DNA of 64,000 nt from an uncultured Robinsoniella sp. (GCA_900540475.1 UQGG01000007.1:1-64000), one strand, 5' to 3'. Numbered from the stretch's first letter, positions 7,101-17,249 are shown. Made by a program: numbers and translations. The notes: a model not told the origin generated them from the sequence alone.

Positions 7101-8795
7101 CTATGCCCAGTAACGCATTGCTGAAACTGGCTTGGTATAGTCAAATTCAGATATAATAATACCGGTTGTTGCATTGCTGGCATGAATGATCTGTCCATTG
7201 CCAATGTAGATTCCTACATGCCCTACCGGGCTGTAATAGAATACCAGATCTCCCGGAAGAAGATGTCTCTCATCGGGTATAACGGATTTTCCTTTATTAT
7301 AGATACCGCCCCAAGGTGAATAACCATTTGCCTGGTCTTCTGCAACTCGTGGAATGGAAATGCCAAAGTGTTTCATGACACTCATCGTGAATCCGGAACA
7401 ATCCGCGCCGTTTGTCAGGCTGGTGCCGCCCCATGCGTATGGGTTACCGCGGAATTTCTTGGCATAAGCAGCGATCTGCTCGCCTTTTGTAGCATCTGCC
7501 GGAATATCCGGATCAATATATGCACCGTCTGCATCAAATGAATATGCGATGCCGTTAATCATAATCGTAGTAGATGAAACCATGGAACCGTCGGTATTGA
7601 AATAATATGTATGGGTTCCGATATCTATTAAGCCTGTTTGCATGACACCGTTTAAATCAAAATAGAATCGCTTATTATCAATTGTCTGCCAGCCTTTTAC
7701 TGCGGCAAAATCACTGCCAAAGTAATATCGCTTGCTGTCAGTCGTTACCCAGCCGGATACCTTATTATATTTTTTATCGTTATAATAGGTTTTTCCATTT
7801 TCATAAAAAAGGCCTCTGCTGCGGGTTTGTCCATCGCGGTATCCGCTTGCTGTCACATGGTATTTTCCTACCCACTGGTCGGAAGCCATGCTGCCATCAC
7901 TCTGAAGGTAACATTTCTTTTTAGTCGGTCCGTAGGTCACCCATTTATTTTTAGCCATAACGCCATTTTTATCAAAGTAGTACCATTTGCCGTCTAAGTT
8001 TTGCCAGCCCGTCACTTTCTTGGTGGTTGAAGGGCTGAAATAATAGCGTTCACCCTTAATAGTTGCCCATCCGGTTAACATAGAGCCTTTTTTTCCGGCG
8101 TACATCGTTTTTTTACTCAGCCAGCGGTTCTTCTTTACAATACCGGATTTTGAGGAATAGTAGCGCTTGCGGCCTACTTTATACCATCCTGTTTGTAATT
8201 TGCCGGTTGATTTATTGAAATAGTATGAGGATCTGCCGATCTTTGTAAATCCGGTTTCCATCGCTCCTGTATCAGGATCCAGGTAGTATTTTCCGTTGGG
8301 CAGTGTAAGCCAGCCCTGGGCTTTCTTACCCTGGTCATTATAATAGTACCAGGTCTTTTCACTTATGGACTGATACCAGCCGTTTTTCTTCTTCTTTGAG
8401 CTTGAGCCTGTACCGGAATCTCCGCTGGAGGATAATACTTTATTGCCATATGCGTCAAACTCTACGCCGTTTACTGTAGTATTTCGGGCCATGGAACCGT
8501 CAGCCGTTACATAGAAATTACCAATCCACGTATTTTTAGCCATTCTACCATCGTACTTTAAATAGTACCATTGGCGGTCTGCATAAACCCACCCGGTTTT
8601 CATGATACCCTGTTTATCAAAATAATACCAATTTCCTTTTATCTTCTTAAAGCCAGTTGCATAGCCAAGTGTAGAATTCGTTGTGTACTGTCGTCCCTGA
8701 TCCGTCACTTTCCATGCCGCCTGAACATCAGGTGCAGGCATAGAAGCAGTTAATATACCTACCAGGGAAAGCACGACAAGAATTTTTTTCTTCAT
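7101..8795 (-). CDS. Secreted NlpC/P60 hydrolase with cell-wall-binding repeats
   Basis: Precursor of 564 residues: a signal peptide (about 1-27), roughly 15 choline-binding-type repeats of about 20 residues with the GW-x-YYF pattern (about 35-420), then a C-terminal NlpC/P60 domain with C466 (GADCSGF), GHVGIYIG and IIHAS. The repeats should anchor it to the envelope or glycans while the C-terminal domain cuts stem peptides. The ATG at 8795 is preferred because AAGGAG lies 7 bases upstream; a GTG directly before it is too close to that site. The catalytic domain shares WGGTSLTNGADCSGFT with the convergent gene, so they are paralogues with swapped wall-binding modules. Confidence 0.88.
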   Translation of the reverse strand: MKKKILVVLSLVGILTASMPAPDVQAAWKVTDQGRQYTTNSTLGYATGFKKIKGNWYYFDKQGIMKTGWVYADRQWYYLKYDGRMAKNTWIGNFYVTADGSMARNTTVNGVEFDAYGNKVLSSSGDSGTGSSSKKKKNGWYQSISEKTWYYYNDQGKKAQGWLTLPNGKYYLDPDTGAMETGFTKIGRSSYYFNKSTGKLQTGWYKVGRKRYYSSKSGIVKKNRWLSKKTMYAGKKGSMLTGWATIKGERYYFSPSTTKKVTGWQNLDGKWYYFDKNGVMAKNKWVTYGPTKKKCYLQSDGSMASDQWVGKYHVTASGYRDGQTRSRGLFYENGKTYYNDKKYNKVSGWVTTDSKRYYFGSDFAAVKGWQTIDNKRFYFDLNGVMQTGLIDIGTHTYYFNTDGSMVSSTTIMINGIAYSFDADGAYIDPDIPADATKGEQIAAYAKKFRGNPYAWGGTSLTNGADCSGFTMSVMKHFGISIPRVAEDQANGYSPWGGIYNKGKSVIPDERHLLPGDLVFYYSPVGHVGIYIGNGQIIHASNATTGIIISEFDYTKPVSAMRYWA

Positions 8796-8949
8796 CACTA
8801 TACTCCTTTGATATTTTCATTTTCTATTTTCACTCTTTTAATTATTGCGAGTATGTGTAAATACTTTACAAAAATATTACACTTCATTTAAAATAGTAGC
8901 CCATCTGGAAGGAAATGTCAACATTTATTCATGAAAAAGCAAAAGAAAA

Positions 8950-8990
8950 GTCCATATCTATGTATGTTGCACAGATATGGACACCAGATT
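8950..8990 (-). terminator. Terminator of the V-ATPase operon
   Basis: Perfect 10-bp inverted repeat GTCCATATCT / AGATATGGAC around a 13-nt loop. Read on the minus strand it is followed by a T-rich tract, and it lies downstream of the last V-ATPase gene. Confidence 0.75.
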
Positions 8991-9029
8991 TTGTATGCTA
9001 TGACGAAGTAATTTTTGTCATATTTAGAG

Positions 9030-9647
9030 CTATTTGGAATGCATACGTTTTATAACTTTCAGTCTTGTAAATTCTTCACGTTCTTTTTCTTCCAATGCAT
9101 TTTGAATACTCTTTGTGAGGTCTGTATAAGTAGGAATTGTAATGTTTTTCAAAGCATTGGCACGTTTTTGCGTTTTCTTGATATTGGTTGCAAGCCGGTA
9201 TGCTGAATTCTCGATCATGGAAAGTCTGATCGTCAGTTCCTTTACTTTCTCGAAGGAAACCTTTGCCTCATCCAGTGACCGTTTCGTCGTATAATAGGCG
9301 TATGTCGGTTCATTTACGATGGGATCTGACTCCACAAGAGGAATTTCAGTTCCCATAACGCTACGCGTTTTTATACGAATGGAATTCTCAACCGGTACGG
9401 AGAAGGAAATCTCCTGTACGTAGTTGATACCGTGCTCTATATTTGCTCTTTGGAGAGCAGCATAGGCGGTACGGAATGTTTCATCAATCTGTGATTGAAT
9501 ATCCTGCGCCTGGTCAATCAGCCCCATAATCTCTTTGATCAGGATATTTCTCTTCTTATCCATCAGATCGAAGCCCTGTTTTGCAAGAGCCAGAGAGTTT
9601 TTGGCTAATATTAAGTTACCCTTCGTAGGAAATGTATTTGGATTCAT
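9030..9647 (-). CDS. atpD: V-type ATPase subunit D (central stalk)
   Basis: The 205-residue central rotor subunit, which couples the A3B3 head to the membrane ring. The start MNPNTFPTKGNLILAKNSLALAKQGFDLMDKKRNIL is the family signature, and the protein is long-helical at both ends. It is the last gene of the operon. Its ATG overlaps the stop of the B subunit by one base (TAATG), so translation is coupled. Confidence 0.95.
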   Translation of the reverse strand: MNPNTFPTKGNLILAKNSLALAKQGFDLMDKKRNILIKEIMGLIDQAQDIQSQIDETFRTAYAALQRANIEHGINYVQEISFSVPVENSIRIKTRSVMGTEIPLVESDPIVNEPTYAYYTTKRSLDEAKVSFEKVKELTIRLSMIENSAYRLATNIKKTQKRANALKNITIPTYTDLTKSIQNALEEKEREEFTRLKVIKRMHSK

Positions 9648-11038
9648 TAAATCACCTCTGACTCGGCAGGTTTGTAGTATTTATCAAGAACCTTAGTATC
9701 GATACGGTCAAGTTCTTCTCTAGGAAGCATTCCAAGAAGTTCCCAGCCTTTTTCCAGAGTATCGATGATGGAACGGTTTTCGTTTTCGCCCTGGCCAACG
9801 AATTCCTGTTCAAAAGCTTTACCAAATTTCAAATAGATTTTATCCAGAGGAGAGAGTTCATCTTCACCGATAACGCTTGCCAGAGCTCTGGCATCTCCAA
9901 CCTTTGCGTAGCAGGAGAAAAGCTGGTTGGCAACGTCCTGATGATCTTCTCTGGTATATCCGGCTCCGATACCATCCTTCATCAGACGGGAAAGGGATGG
10001 GAGCACGTTAATTGGCGGATAAATTGCCTGACCATGTAATTCACGGTCCAATACGATCTGCCCTTCGGTGATATATCCCGTAAGGTCAGGAATTGGATGT
10101 GTAATATCATCATTTGGCATGGTCAGAATCGGAATCTGGGTTACAGAACCGCTGATGCCCTGTACAATTCCGGCTCTTTCATAAATAGTAGCCAGTTCAC
10201 TGTATAAGTAACCAGGGAACCCTTTTCTACTGGGGATTTCACCCTTTGAAGAGGAAACCTCACGCATTGCTTCCGCAAAGGAGGTCATATCAGTTAAGAT
10301 AACCAGGATATGCATGCCTTTCTCAAAAGCCAGATATTCCGCAGCAGTAAGTGCTACCTTCGGTGTGATCAGACGTTCTACAACTGGGTCGTTAGCCAGG
10401 TTTAAGTACATTACAACGTGGTCGGAAACGCCGCTTTCCTCAAAGGTTTTGCGGAAGAACTCGGCTACGTCATATTTGACACCCATAGCGGCAAAGACGA
10501 TTGCGAATTTTTCATCTGAGTTATCACCCAGAGAAGCCTGTTTTACGATCTGTGCGGCAAGTCTGTCATGAGGCAGACCGTTTCCGGAGAAGATGGGAAG
10601 CTTCTGTCCACGGATCAATGTGGTCAGTCCGTCAATTGCAGAAACACCGGTACGGATATAATTACGCGGGTATTCACGGGTTACCGGGTTAAGGGGCAGA
10701 CCGTTTACATTTAATTTTACTTCACCGGTAATTTCACCGAGGTCGTCAATAGGCTGACCGATACCGTTAAAAGTACGTCCCAGGATTTCCGGAGATAATG
10801 CGATCTCCATCGGATGTCCGGTTAATTTTGTGTGGGTATTTTTCAGGGACATGTTCTCATTTCCTTCAAATACCTGAATGATTGCTTTGTCTTCATATAG
10901 CTCTACGATACGGCCCAGTTTCTTTTCAGTTCCTTCTACCGTAATCTCTACGATTTCTTCGAAAGAAGCATTCTGGACTCCTTCTAATACAATAAGGGGG
11001 CCGTTGATCTGACTAAGTCCTAAATATTCAATTGACAT
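9647..11038 (-). CDS. atpB: V-type ATPase subunit B (regulatory)
   Basis: The 463-residue non-catalytic nucleotide-binding subunit of the A3B3 head. It keeps the family core (GLPLNPVTREYPRNYIRTGVSAIDG, FSGNGLPHDRLAAQI) but, as normal for B, lacks a proper Walker A Lys. It follows subunit A after an 11-bp gap and is coupled to subunit D. Full length. Confidence 0.96.
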   Translation of the reverse strand: MSIEYLGLSQINGPLIVLEGVQNASFEEIVEITVEGTEKKLGRIVELYEDKAIIQVFEGNENMSLKNTHTKLTGHPMEIALSPEILGRTFNGIGQPIDDLGEITGEVKLNVNGLPLNPVTREYPRNYIRTGVSAIDGLTTLIRGQKLPIFSGNGLPHDRLAAQIVKQASLGDNSDEKFAIVFAAMGVKYDVAEFFRKTFEESGVSDHVVMYLNLANDPVVERLITPKVALTAAEYLAFEKGMHILVILTDMTSFAEAMREVSSSKGEIPSRKGFPGYLYSELATIYERAGIVQGISGSVTQIPILTMPNDDITHPIPDLTGYITEGQIVLDRELHGQAIYPPINVLPSLSRLMKDGIGAGYTREDHQDVANQLFSCYAKVGDARALASVIGEDELSPLDKIYLKFGKAFEQEFVGQGENENRSIIDTLEKGWELLGMLPREELDRIDTKVLDKYYKPAESEVI

Positions 11039-11049
11039 GATTAACCCTC

Positions 11050-12816
11050 CTATGCATTTTTAGCTAAAACTTCATTGTAGAATTCGTCGATTTCTCTTGT
11101 GTAATCGTCGAATTTTTCCAGATGATCGTTTGGAACATCATATTTAATAGAAACAATTTTATCAAAAATGTTGCTTTCTTTTAAGATGGACATTGGCATA
11201 CCCATAGTAACCAGGGCTTTTGCTTTTTTATTCAGGTAAAGAATAATTCCCATCATTTTGAACTGTTTGGTCATTGGAACGCAGGTATCATCTTTGTGGA
11301 ATGCATTTTGTTGTAAGAAACCAAGACGAATTACCCTTGCGATTTCCAGAGTAAGCTTCTGGTCATCCGGCAGTACATCACCACCGATCAGCTTAACGAT
11401 TTCCATTAAACTGCTTTCCTGGTTCAGAATAGCCATGATCTGATTTCGGTAATCCACAAAGTTCGGATCTACATTGTCTTTGTACCATGGACCCAGGTCT
11501 GTTAAATATTCACTGTAGCTGGTCAGCCACTGGATAGCGGGGAAATGCCTTGCATAAGCAAGAGATTTATCAAGTCCCCAGAAACATCTTACGAAACGTT
11601 TGGTATTTTGTGTAACTGGTTCGGAGAAATCACCACCCTGAGGAGATACAGCTCCGATGATAGATACGCTTCCTTCTGTTCCATTTAAGTTCTGCATAAG
11701 TCCTGCTCTTTCATAGAAAGCAGATAATCTGGATGCCAGATATGCCGGGAAACCTTCCTCAGCGGGCATTTCTTCCAGACGTCCGGACAACTCACGAAGA
11801 GCTTCTGCCCAGCGGGAAGTGGAATCAGCCATGATGGCAACGTCATAACCCATATCACGATAATACTCAGCCAGTGTAATGCCGGTGTATATAGAAGCTT
11901 CACGGGCAGCAACAGGCATGTTGGATGTATTGGCAATCAGAGTCGTTCTGTCCATCAGTGGATTGCCGCTTCTGGGGTCAACCAGTTCGGAGAACTCTTC
12001 CAGAACCTGTGTCATCTCGTTTCCACGTTCACCGCAGCCGATGTAGATGATAATGTCGGCGTTGGACCACTTTGCAATCTGATGCTGTGTCATGGTTTTA
12101 CCGGTTCCAAAACCTCCGGGAACTGCAGCGGTACCGCCCTTTGCGATCGGGAACATGGAATCAATGATACGCTGTCCCGTAATCAGAGGCTTGCTTGCTG
12201 CGTAACGTTTTTCAGTAGGTCTGGGAACACGAATCGGCCATTTCTGGGTCAAGGTTAATTTTCTTTCTGTGCCATCCGGCAGCTGGATGGTAACAATTGG
12301 ATCATTAATGGTATATTGTCCGTCTTTCGCAACGTCTAAAATGGTACCCTTCATATTTGGAGGAACCATTGATTTGTGTGTGATAGCAGGAGTTTCCGGT
12401 ACTTCAGCGATAATGGTACCGCCGCAAACGGTATCGCCCGGTTTTACTGTGATATGTACGTCCCACAGTTTGGAAGTATCCAGTGAGTCAACACTTACAC
12501 CACGGTTGATATATTTACCGGAGTTTTTCGCGATCTCACTAAGAGGACGTTCAATACCATCAAAAATATTATTTAAGATACCTGGTGCCAGTGTTACGGA
12601 GATAGCATCGCCGGTAGCGATTACTTCTTCCCCCGGTTTCATGCCGGTTGTTTCTTCATATACCTGCACGGTAGTGGTATCTGTTGTTAAGCTGATGACC
12701 TCACCAACTAATTTTTCCTTACCAACATAAACCATCTCAGCCATTTTAAAGCCGGTGTTGCCTTTTAAGTAGACAACAGGTCCGTTGATACCATAGATAA
12801 TGCCTGTTCTAGTCAT
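11050..12816 (-). CDS. atpA: V-type ATPase subunit A (catalytic)
   Basis: The 588-residue catalytic subunit that hydrolyses or makes ATP. The Walker A motif GGFGTGKT carries K240, and the family insert (non-homologous region, about 110-190) is present. Its start overlaps the E-subunit stop by 8 bases. Length and motifs are normal. In anaerobes such complexes often work as an ATP-driven Na+ or H+ pump; the direction cannot be read from this gene. Confidence 0.97.
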   Translation of the reverse strand: MTRTGIIYGINGPVVYLKGNTGFKMAEMVYVGKEKLVGEVISLTTDTTTVQVYEETTGMKPGEEVIATGDAISVTLAPGILNNIFDGIERPLSEIAKNSGKYINRGVSVDSLDTSKLWDVHITVKPGDTVCGGTIIAEVPETPAITHKSMVPPNMKGTILDVAKDGQYTINDPIVTIQLPDGTERKLTLTQKWPIRVPRPTEKRYAASKPLITGQRIIDSMFPIAKGGTAAVPGGFGTGKTMTQHQIAKWSNADIIIYIGCGERGNEMTQVLEEFSELVDPRSGNPLMDRTTLIANTSNMPVAAREASIYTGITLAEYYRDMGYDVAIMADSTSRWAEALRELSGRLEEMPAEEGFPAYLASRLSAFYERAGLMQNLNGTEGSVSIIGAVSPQGGDFSEPVTQNTKRFVRCFWGLDKSLAYARHFPAIQWLTSYSEYLTDLGPWYKDNVDPNFVDYRNQIMAILNQESSLMEIVKLIGGDVLPDDQKLTLEIARVIRLGFLQQNAFHKDDTCVPMTKQFKMMGIILYLNKKAKALVTMGMPMSILKESNIFDKIVSIKYDVPNDHLEKFDDYTREIDEFYNEVLAKNA

Positions 12817-13405
12817 GGGTCATACCTCCGTCAAATGTAAATTCTGCCTTTGCCTCTTCTAATTTTGTTGCAAAGGAATTATCAATTAAAATATGCCGGT
12901 CGGCAAGAACTGCTCTTGTGCCGCCCATAAACGAATATTCGGATAAGGATACCTGTTCATTCGTTGCGGCGCCCAGACTTAACTGCTTGGAAGAATCGGC
13001 AGGGTCAATATAAATGATAACGCTGCCCTCTCCAGCCAGTTCTTTTATTTCATGAATCTGATTAACTAATAATTTGTCGTAGGCAGGAGAAGACATATAA
13101 TCTTCCAGCATTGCCTTAACTTCTACAAAAAGCTTTTCTTTTAACTCATTATGCTTTTTGGTTATTTCTCTTTTTATCTGAAGCTGTTCCTTTGAAAGAG
13201 CCATATTGTTTGCTCGTTTTAAGCTTTCTGTCTCAGTTTTTATCTGAAGGGCAGCCTGCCGTTTTTTAGCAGTTACGTGCTCGTTTTTGATTTTTTCAAG
13301 AGCAGTTTTATGTTCTGATATAATCTGAGTTGCCTGTTCTCTGGCATTTTCTAAGGAAGATTCTTCGAAATGTTTTAATTTTTCTTCGGTTGTCAAAATC
13401 TTCAC
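12809..13405 (-). CDS. atpE: V-type ATPase subunit E (peripheral stalk)
   Basis: A 198-residue stator subunit. The first 110 residues are a charged, heptad-like helix; the C-terminal part is the globular head that binds A3B3. It pairs with the small coiled-coil protein encoded first in the operon. Six bases separate it from subunit F. Confidence 0.88.
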   Translation of the reverse strand: MKILTTEEKLKHFEESSLENAREQATQIISEHKTALEKIKNEHVTAKKRQAALQIKTETESLKRANNMALSKEQLQIKREITKKHNELKEKLFVEVKAMLEDYMSSPAYDKLLVNQIHEIKELAGEGSVIIYIDPADSSKQLSLGAATNEQVSLSEYSFMGGTRAVLADRHILIDNSFATKLEEAKAEFTFDGGMTHD

Positions 13406-13410
13406 CCTCT

Positions 13411-13719
13411 TTACAATTTTATTCCAATTGCTTCATTTACGTAAGAAGTGATAAAGTCCGGCTTACGTCCCGTACCATGCCTATCCGGTATTTCAATGAT
13501 AAGTGGAAGTCTTCGGTTTAGCTTTACATCATCAATTATTTCCGGGAATTCTCTGCCGAATTTCTCGGTCAGCAGGATGATGCCAATTTCTTTATTGGCA
13601 ACCGTGCGTTCCAGGGCTTCCCTTACTTCAGGTTTCTCATGAACTACGCATCCTTCCACTCCTGCTAGTCTCATACCGGTATAAGTATCTACATTATCAC
13701 TGATTAAATACATCTTCAT
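13411..13719 (-). CDS. atpF: V-type ATPase subunit F
   Basis: A 102-residue central-stalk subunit with the typical MYLISDNVDTYTGMRLAGVEG opening and the IGIILLTEKFG strand. In this family it binds subunit D and tunes ATP hydrolysis. It lies four bases from the proteolipid gene. Confidence 0.9.
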   Translation of the reverse strand: MKMYLISDNVDTYTGMRLAGVEGCVVHEKPEVREALERTVANKEIGIILLTEKFGREFPEIIDDVKLNRRLPLIIEIPDRHGTGRKPDFITSYVNEAIGIKL

Positions 13720-13723
13720 AAAA

Positions 13724-14167
13724 TTATAATTTACCTAAGATCATGAAGGAGATGATCAGACCATAGAGGCACACACCTTCTGCAAGACCTACGAAGATAA
13801 GTGATTTACCAAGGATACTCTGGTCTTCACTAATTGCACCAAGGGCAGCACTAGCAGCACTAGCAACGGCAATACCACCACCGATACAGGATAATCCGGT
13901 TACTAAAGCAGCAGCCAGGTAACCAAGTCCTACGGAAAAGCCGGGAATAGCTTCACCAGCAGCTTCTGCAGCCATAGCGGTAGATCCGTCTCCGCCGAAT
14001 GCCAGGATAGCACCGAGAACCATAGTTCCAAAGAAGAAGAAGCAGTTGATGCCCAAAGAAGTTTTATATCTGCCTTTATTTCTCTCTCCAATTAAAAATG
14101 CTCCAAAAGGTACGATGATGCTGAGAACCAATGCGATTACTAATACGATTGATGTTAATGTTGTCAT
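13724..14167 (-). CDS. atpK: V-type ATPase proteolipid subunit K
   Basis: The 147-residue membrane rotor subunit with four predicted helices in two hairpins. The second hairpin carries the ion-binding Glu in VGLAEGVCLYGLI and the GGGIAVASAASAALGAISED loop. The first hairpin (about 5-60) is poorly conserved and lacks a comparable carboxylate, as expected for a duplicated V-type ring subunit with one ion site per four helices. Na+ versus H+ coupling cannot be decided by eye. Confidence 0.92.
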   Translation of the reverse strand: MTTLTSIVLVIALVLSIIVPFGAFLIGERNKGRYKTSLGINCFFFFGTMVLGAILAFGGDGSTAMAAEAAGEAIPGFSVGLGYLAAALVTGLSCIGGGIAVASAASAALGAISEDQSILGKSLIFVGLAEGVCLYGLIISFMILGKL

Positions 14168-14253
14168 TATATTATCCTCCTAAAATAAAAAATGTTTTTA
14201 TATTCAAAAAACTGCTTTTGCAATTTTTGATTTAATATTGATTGGCGTCTTTC

Positions 14254-16191
14254 TTAGGCGGCCTTATCTTTTTTTGAAAATGGTTTGAATTCACGTCCGG
14301 TGCCCTTGTAGAAACGGCTGAACATTTCATAATATTCAAGACGCAGTACCTGGATACCAACGATCAAACCTTCCATACCACATACGATCAGGTTACCGAT
14401 TATGATAACCAGCCAGTTGGGTGATCCGCCGTTTTCTGCGCCGGCAAGCATAAGTACAACTTCCATCATAGCTCCGTGGCTGACGGCAAATGCGCCGATA
14501 CGGACGAAGGAAAGCGTATTTGAGAAGTAGCTTAAAAGCACTTCAAACATTTCAAATATGGTTTGAACAATAAACATTCCTTTTTCTTTTGGCAAAAAGT
14601 CAGCCTTTTTCTCAACCAGTTTGGAGAGAGGCTCTTTTAAAGCGATCAGAATTAGCGGAATGACAAACATAACGACTAATACGATACCTGCCGGTAAGGT
14701 GTTTCCTGTCATGAAAAGCACGATGACTGCAACAATTGCCCCGTAGAATACCAGCCCTGCAAGACCGTTTGTATCAAACCAGGTGTTTTCAGCATCTTTT
14801 GCTTTAATACCATTAATAATATGAAAGATCATTGTTACGATAATCAGGAACATACCAAAAGCAATTGCCACGATAAATACCGTATTTAGATTGCCGATAA
14901 AAGGTATCGTCGACATGTGGTTTACCGGACGGAGCCATATGGGCTCAAGAACATCTTCAAATCCGAATAAACTGCCGAACAGGAACCCGAATACCGTGGA
15001 AAAAAATCCGGCACAGCTGATGATCGCTGCCAGATCCAGTTTTTTGAAGCGGTACAATAAAAATCCGCCGATTAAAAGCAATAATCCCTGGCCTACATCT
15101 CCGAACATGGCGCCAAAGATAAAGGCGTAGGTAAGGCCTACGAATATAGTAGGGTCAATCTCGTTGTAAGCCGGCAGCCCATACATGCGGACAAACATTT
15201 CAAATGGCCGGAACAACTTGGGATTCTTTAATTTGGTAGGGGGAGAATTCACAATATTGTTATTATCATCCTCTACAATGCAGTATAGATTTTCATCCTC
15301 CGAGATATCCTGCTGGAAAGATCTTGCATCTTCCTCAGACATCCATCCACATAAGATGTAGAATATCTGTTTTGATTCCTTGGTGCAGGCTGCAAGCTTG
15401 CGGACATCAAAGTTGGTGGACAATGCCTGTAACTTCGCCTGAGCAAGAAGCAGCAGTTCCTTGTGTTCAGTAAGGGCACGGCTGATGGATTCATTACAAG
15501 CGGCAATTTCGCTGCTGTACTTATCAATATCTGCTTTCAGGTCGTCATATGCCTCTTTTGGCGTTCCGGCATATTCATCCGGGAGATAAATACGTTCGAA
15601 ATGCATGGAAGAGTACACCGCATCTATTTTGGATGCCTGGGAGGCAGGTACAAAGTAGACGCCCCACACATAATCTTCATCTGTGTGGCATTTGTAGAAT
15701 ACGGTATCGAAATCATCGTAGACGTATCTCTCTAATTTCGTATAGTAATCATGAGCAATTTTACCAAATCGGTATTTGATAAATTTAAATTCCAATACGG
15801 CATGTATGTTGTACTGAAATTCTAAAAATGGTTCGATTTTCTGAATGGAAGCTCGTAAGGATTCCCTTTTGGCATCCAGTTCATTTCGCTTTGTCCGGAT
15901 ATCTCCGATTTTGGTATCCAGTTCATTCACAACATCCAGTGCTTTTTCCAGCGTGATATGTTTGGTTGTAGTAAAATGCGGATCTTTTACAAGCTCAGCA
16001 TATTCATTTGCTTTCAGGAGCCATTCACGATATGGATTAATTTCCATAAATGGCCTTAAATGTTCAACCGTTTTTAAATCAGATAAGGCGTTCTCCAAAT
16101 GAATTTCATATTTGGACAAGTATTCGTTTACCACGCGGTCGATATCCGCCTTGGGACCCGTAATACTTAAAAATTTCATTTTGACAATCAC
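14254..16191 (-). CDS. atpI: V-type ATPase subunit I (membrane stator)
   Basis: A 645-residue homologue of eukaryotic subunit a. The cytosolic N-terminal half (about 1-330) has long coiled-coil stretches. The C-terminal half holds seven to eight membrane helices beginning at IFVGLTYAFIFGAMFGDVGQG. The Arg in LSYFSNTLSFVRIGAF is the expected channel residue facing the rotor Glu. An 86-bp spacer separates it from subunit K, which may allow extra K synthesis for the multi-copy ring. Confidence 0.94.
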   Translation of the reverse strand: MIVKMKFLSITGPKADIDRVVNEYLSKYEIHLENALSDLKTVEHLRPFMEINPYREWLLKANEYAELVKDPHFTTTKHITLEKALDVVNELDTKIGDIRTKRNELDAKRESLRASIQKIEPFLEFQYNIHAVLEFKFIKYRFGKIAHDYYTKLERYVYDDFDTVFYKCHTDEDYVWGVYFVPASQASKIDAVYSSMHFERIYLPDEYAGTPKEAYDDLKADIDKYSSEIAACNESISRALTEHKELLLLAQAKLQALSTNFDVRKLAACTKESKQIFYILCGWMSEEDARSFQQDISEDENLYCIVEDDNNNIVNSPPTKLKNPKLFRPFEMFVRMYGLPAYNEIDPTIFVGLTYAFIFGAMFGDVGQGLLLLIGGFLLYRFKKLDLAAIISCAGFFSTVFGFLFGSLFGFEDVLEPIWLRPVNHMSTIPFIGNLNTVFIVAIAFGMFLIIVTMIFHIINGIKAKDAENTWFDTNGLAGLVFYGAIVAVIVLFMTGNTLPAGIVLVVMFVIPLILIALKEPLSKLVEKKADFLPKEKGMFIVQTIFEMFEVLLSYFSNTLSFVRIGAFAVSHGAMMEVVLMLAGAENGGSPNWLVIIIGNLIVCGMEGLIVGIQVLRLEYYEMFSRFYKGTGREFKPFSKKDKAA

Positions 16192-16210
16192 AAGTTACAC
16201 CTCCTCTGCT

Positions 16211-17245
16211 TTAAAGAATATAGTCTAGTGTCTCGTTTGGATCGATGCCGTAACGGACACACTCTAAAGCCGTTGTAAGTTTGTCAATTTCATGCTCTTT
16301 CTCATAGAGATAGGAGATGATGGTTGCTACTGAATATGGGTCTTTTTCAGCGTTTCCCCTCTGAACCTTCATACGTATTTTATTGTACATGGGTTCAATT
16401 GTTTTTACGCCATAGCCTTCATAATGCTTTCCATAATAAGTCTTCTTAAGAGCGGTATCGAATTCATCCATTGTGGGTGCTTCTACCAGTTCATGGATAT
16501 CTGCCTTTTTCAGTTTATACTGAACAGGGATCAGTAATGCATAAATCTGAGGACCTGACATGTTATAGTATTTCTTAGAACGGAAAATCCATTCTATATT
16601 AAGTAAGTCCATCTTGGTACCATAGGCTGCGGTTACACTTTTTAATGCGTCCTTTTTCAGAAGTTTGTCTTTCTCTTTCCAGAACTTCTTAAAATAGAAC
16701 AAATCCAATGCCATGCCGTAATCCCAAAGCGTGGGATTGGGAACATTGGACAGCCTGTTCAGACAATCGTAGAACATGCTTCCTTTTAAATTTGTAACCA
16801 GATCTTCCAGGGTGGTACAGTTTGATAATTTGGTGATGTCAATGTCAGAGTGCTTTTCGAAGAAATCTTTGAAAATCGTTAAATCCAATTCCAGGCCACG
16901 GCGGTCGAATACCATTCTCAGACAACTCTTCAGTATAGCGACTTCATATCGCTTGAAGTACATATCCAGGAATTTACGCTGATACACGGTGGCAAAACGG
17001 TAGATTTTCTGGAAATCCACATATACGGCATTCTGCAGTGTTTTTTCAATGTCGTTACGATGCAGAGACGCTTCATCCGCGTGCGCAAACAAATCGTGAT
17101 AACCGGGATGCTTCTTTATAAAGCTAAGGGCATCGGTGACAGTTGCCATAGAAGCCAGTTCACGGTAGTTATCCTCTGTAAACAGACGGCTTCTGATTGC
17201 ACGTATTTTGGTGGTGGTCCCGCTGTAAGCTAACAGGTTTCCCAT
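16211..17245 (-). CDS. atpC: V-type ATPase subunit C
   Basis: A 344-residue funnel-shaped adaptor (homologous to eukaryotic d) that docks the central stalk on the proteolipid ring. The largely helical sequence (LLAYSGTTTKIRAIRSRLFTEDNYRELASM opening) and its place between the coiled-coil gene and subunit I match clostridial V-ATPase operons. Confidence 0.9.
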   Translation of the reverse strand: MGNLLAYSGTTTKIRAIRSRLFTEDNYRELASMATVTDALSFIKKHPGYHDLFAHADEASLHRNDIEKTLQNAVYVDFQKIYRFATVYQRKFLDMYFKRYEVAILKSCLRMVFDRRGLELDLTIFKDFFEKHSDIDITKLSNCTTLEDLVTNLKGSMFYDCLNRLSNVPNPTLWDYGMALDLFYFKKFWKEKDKLLKKDALKSVTAAYGTKMDLLNIEWIFRSKKYYNMSGPQIYALLIPVQYKLKKADIHELVEAPTMDEFDTALKKTYYGKHYEGYGVKTIEPMYNKIRMKVQRGNAEKDPYSVATIISYLYEKEHEIDKLTTALECVRYGIDPNETLDYIL

Positions 17246-17249
17246 ATGA

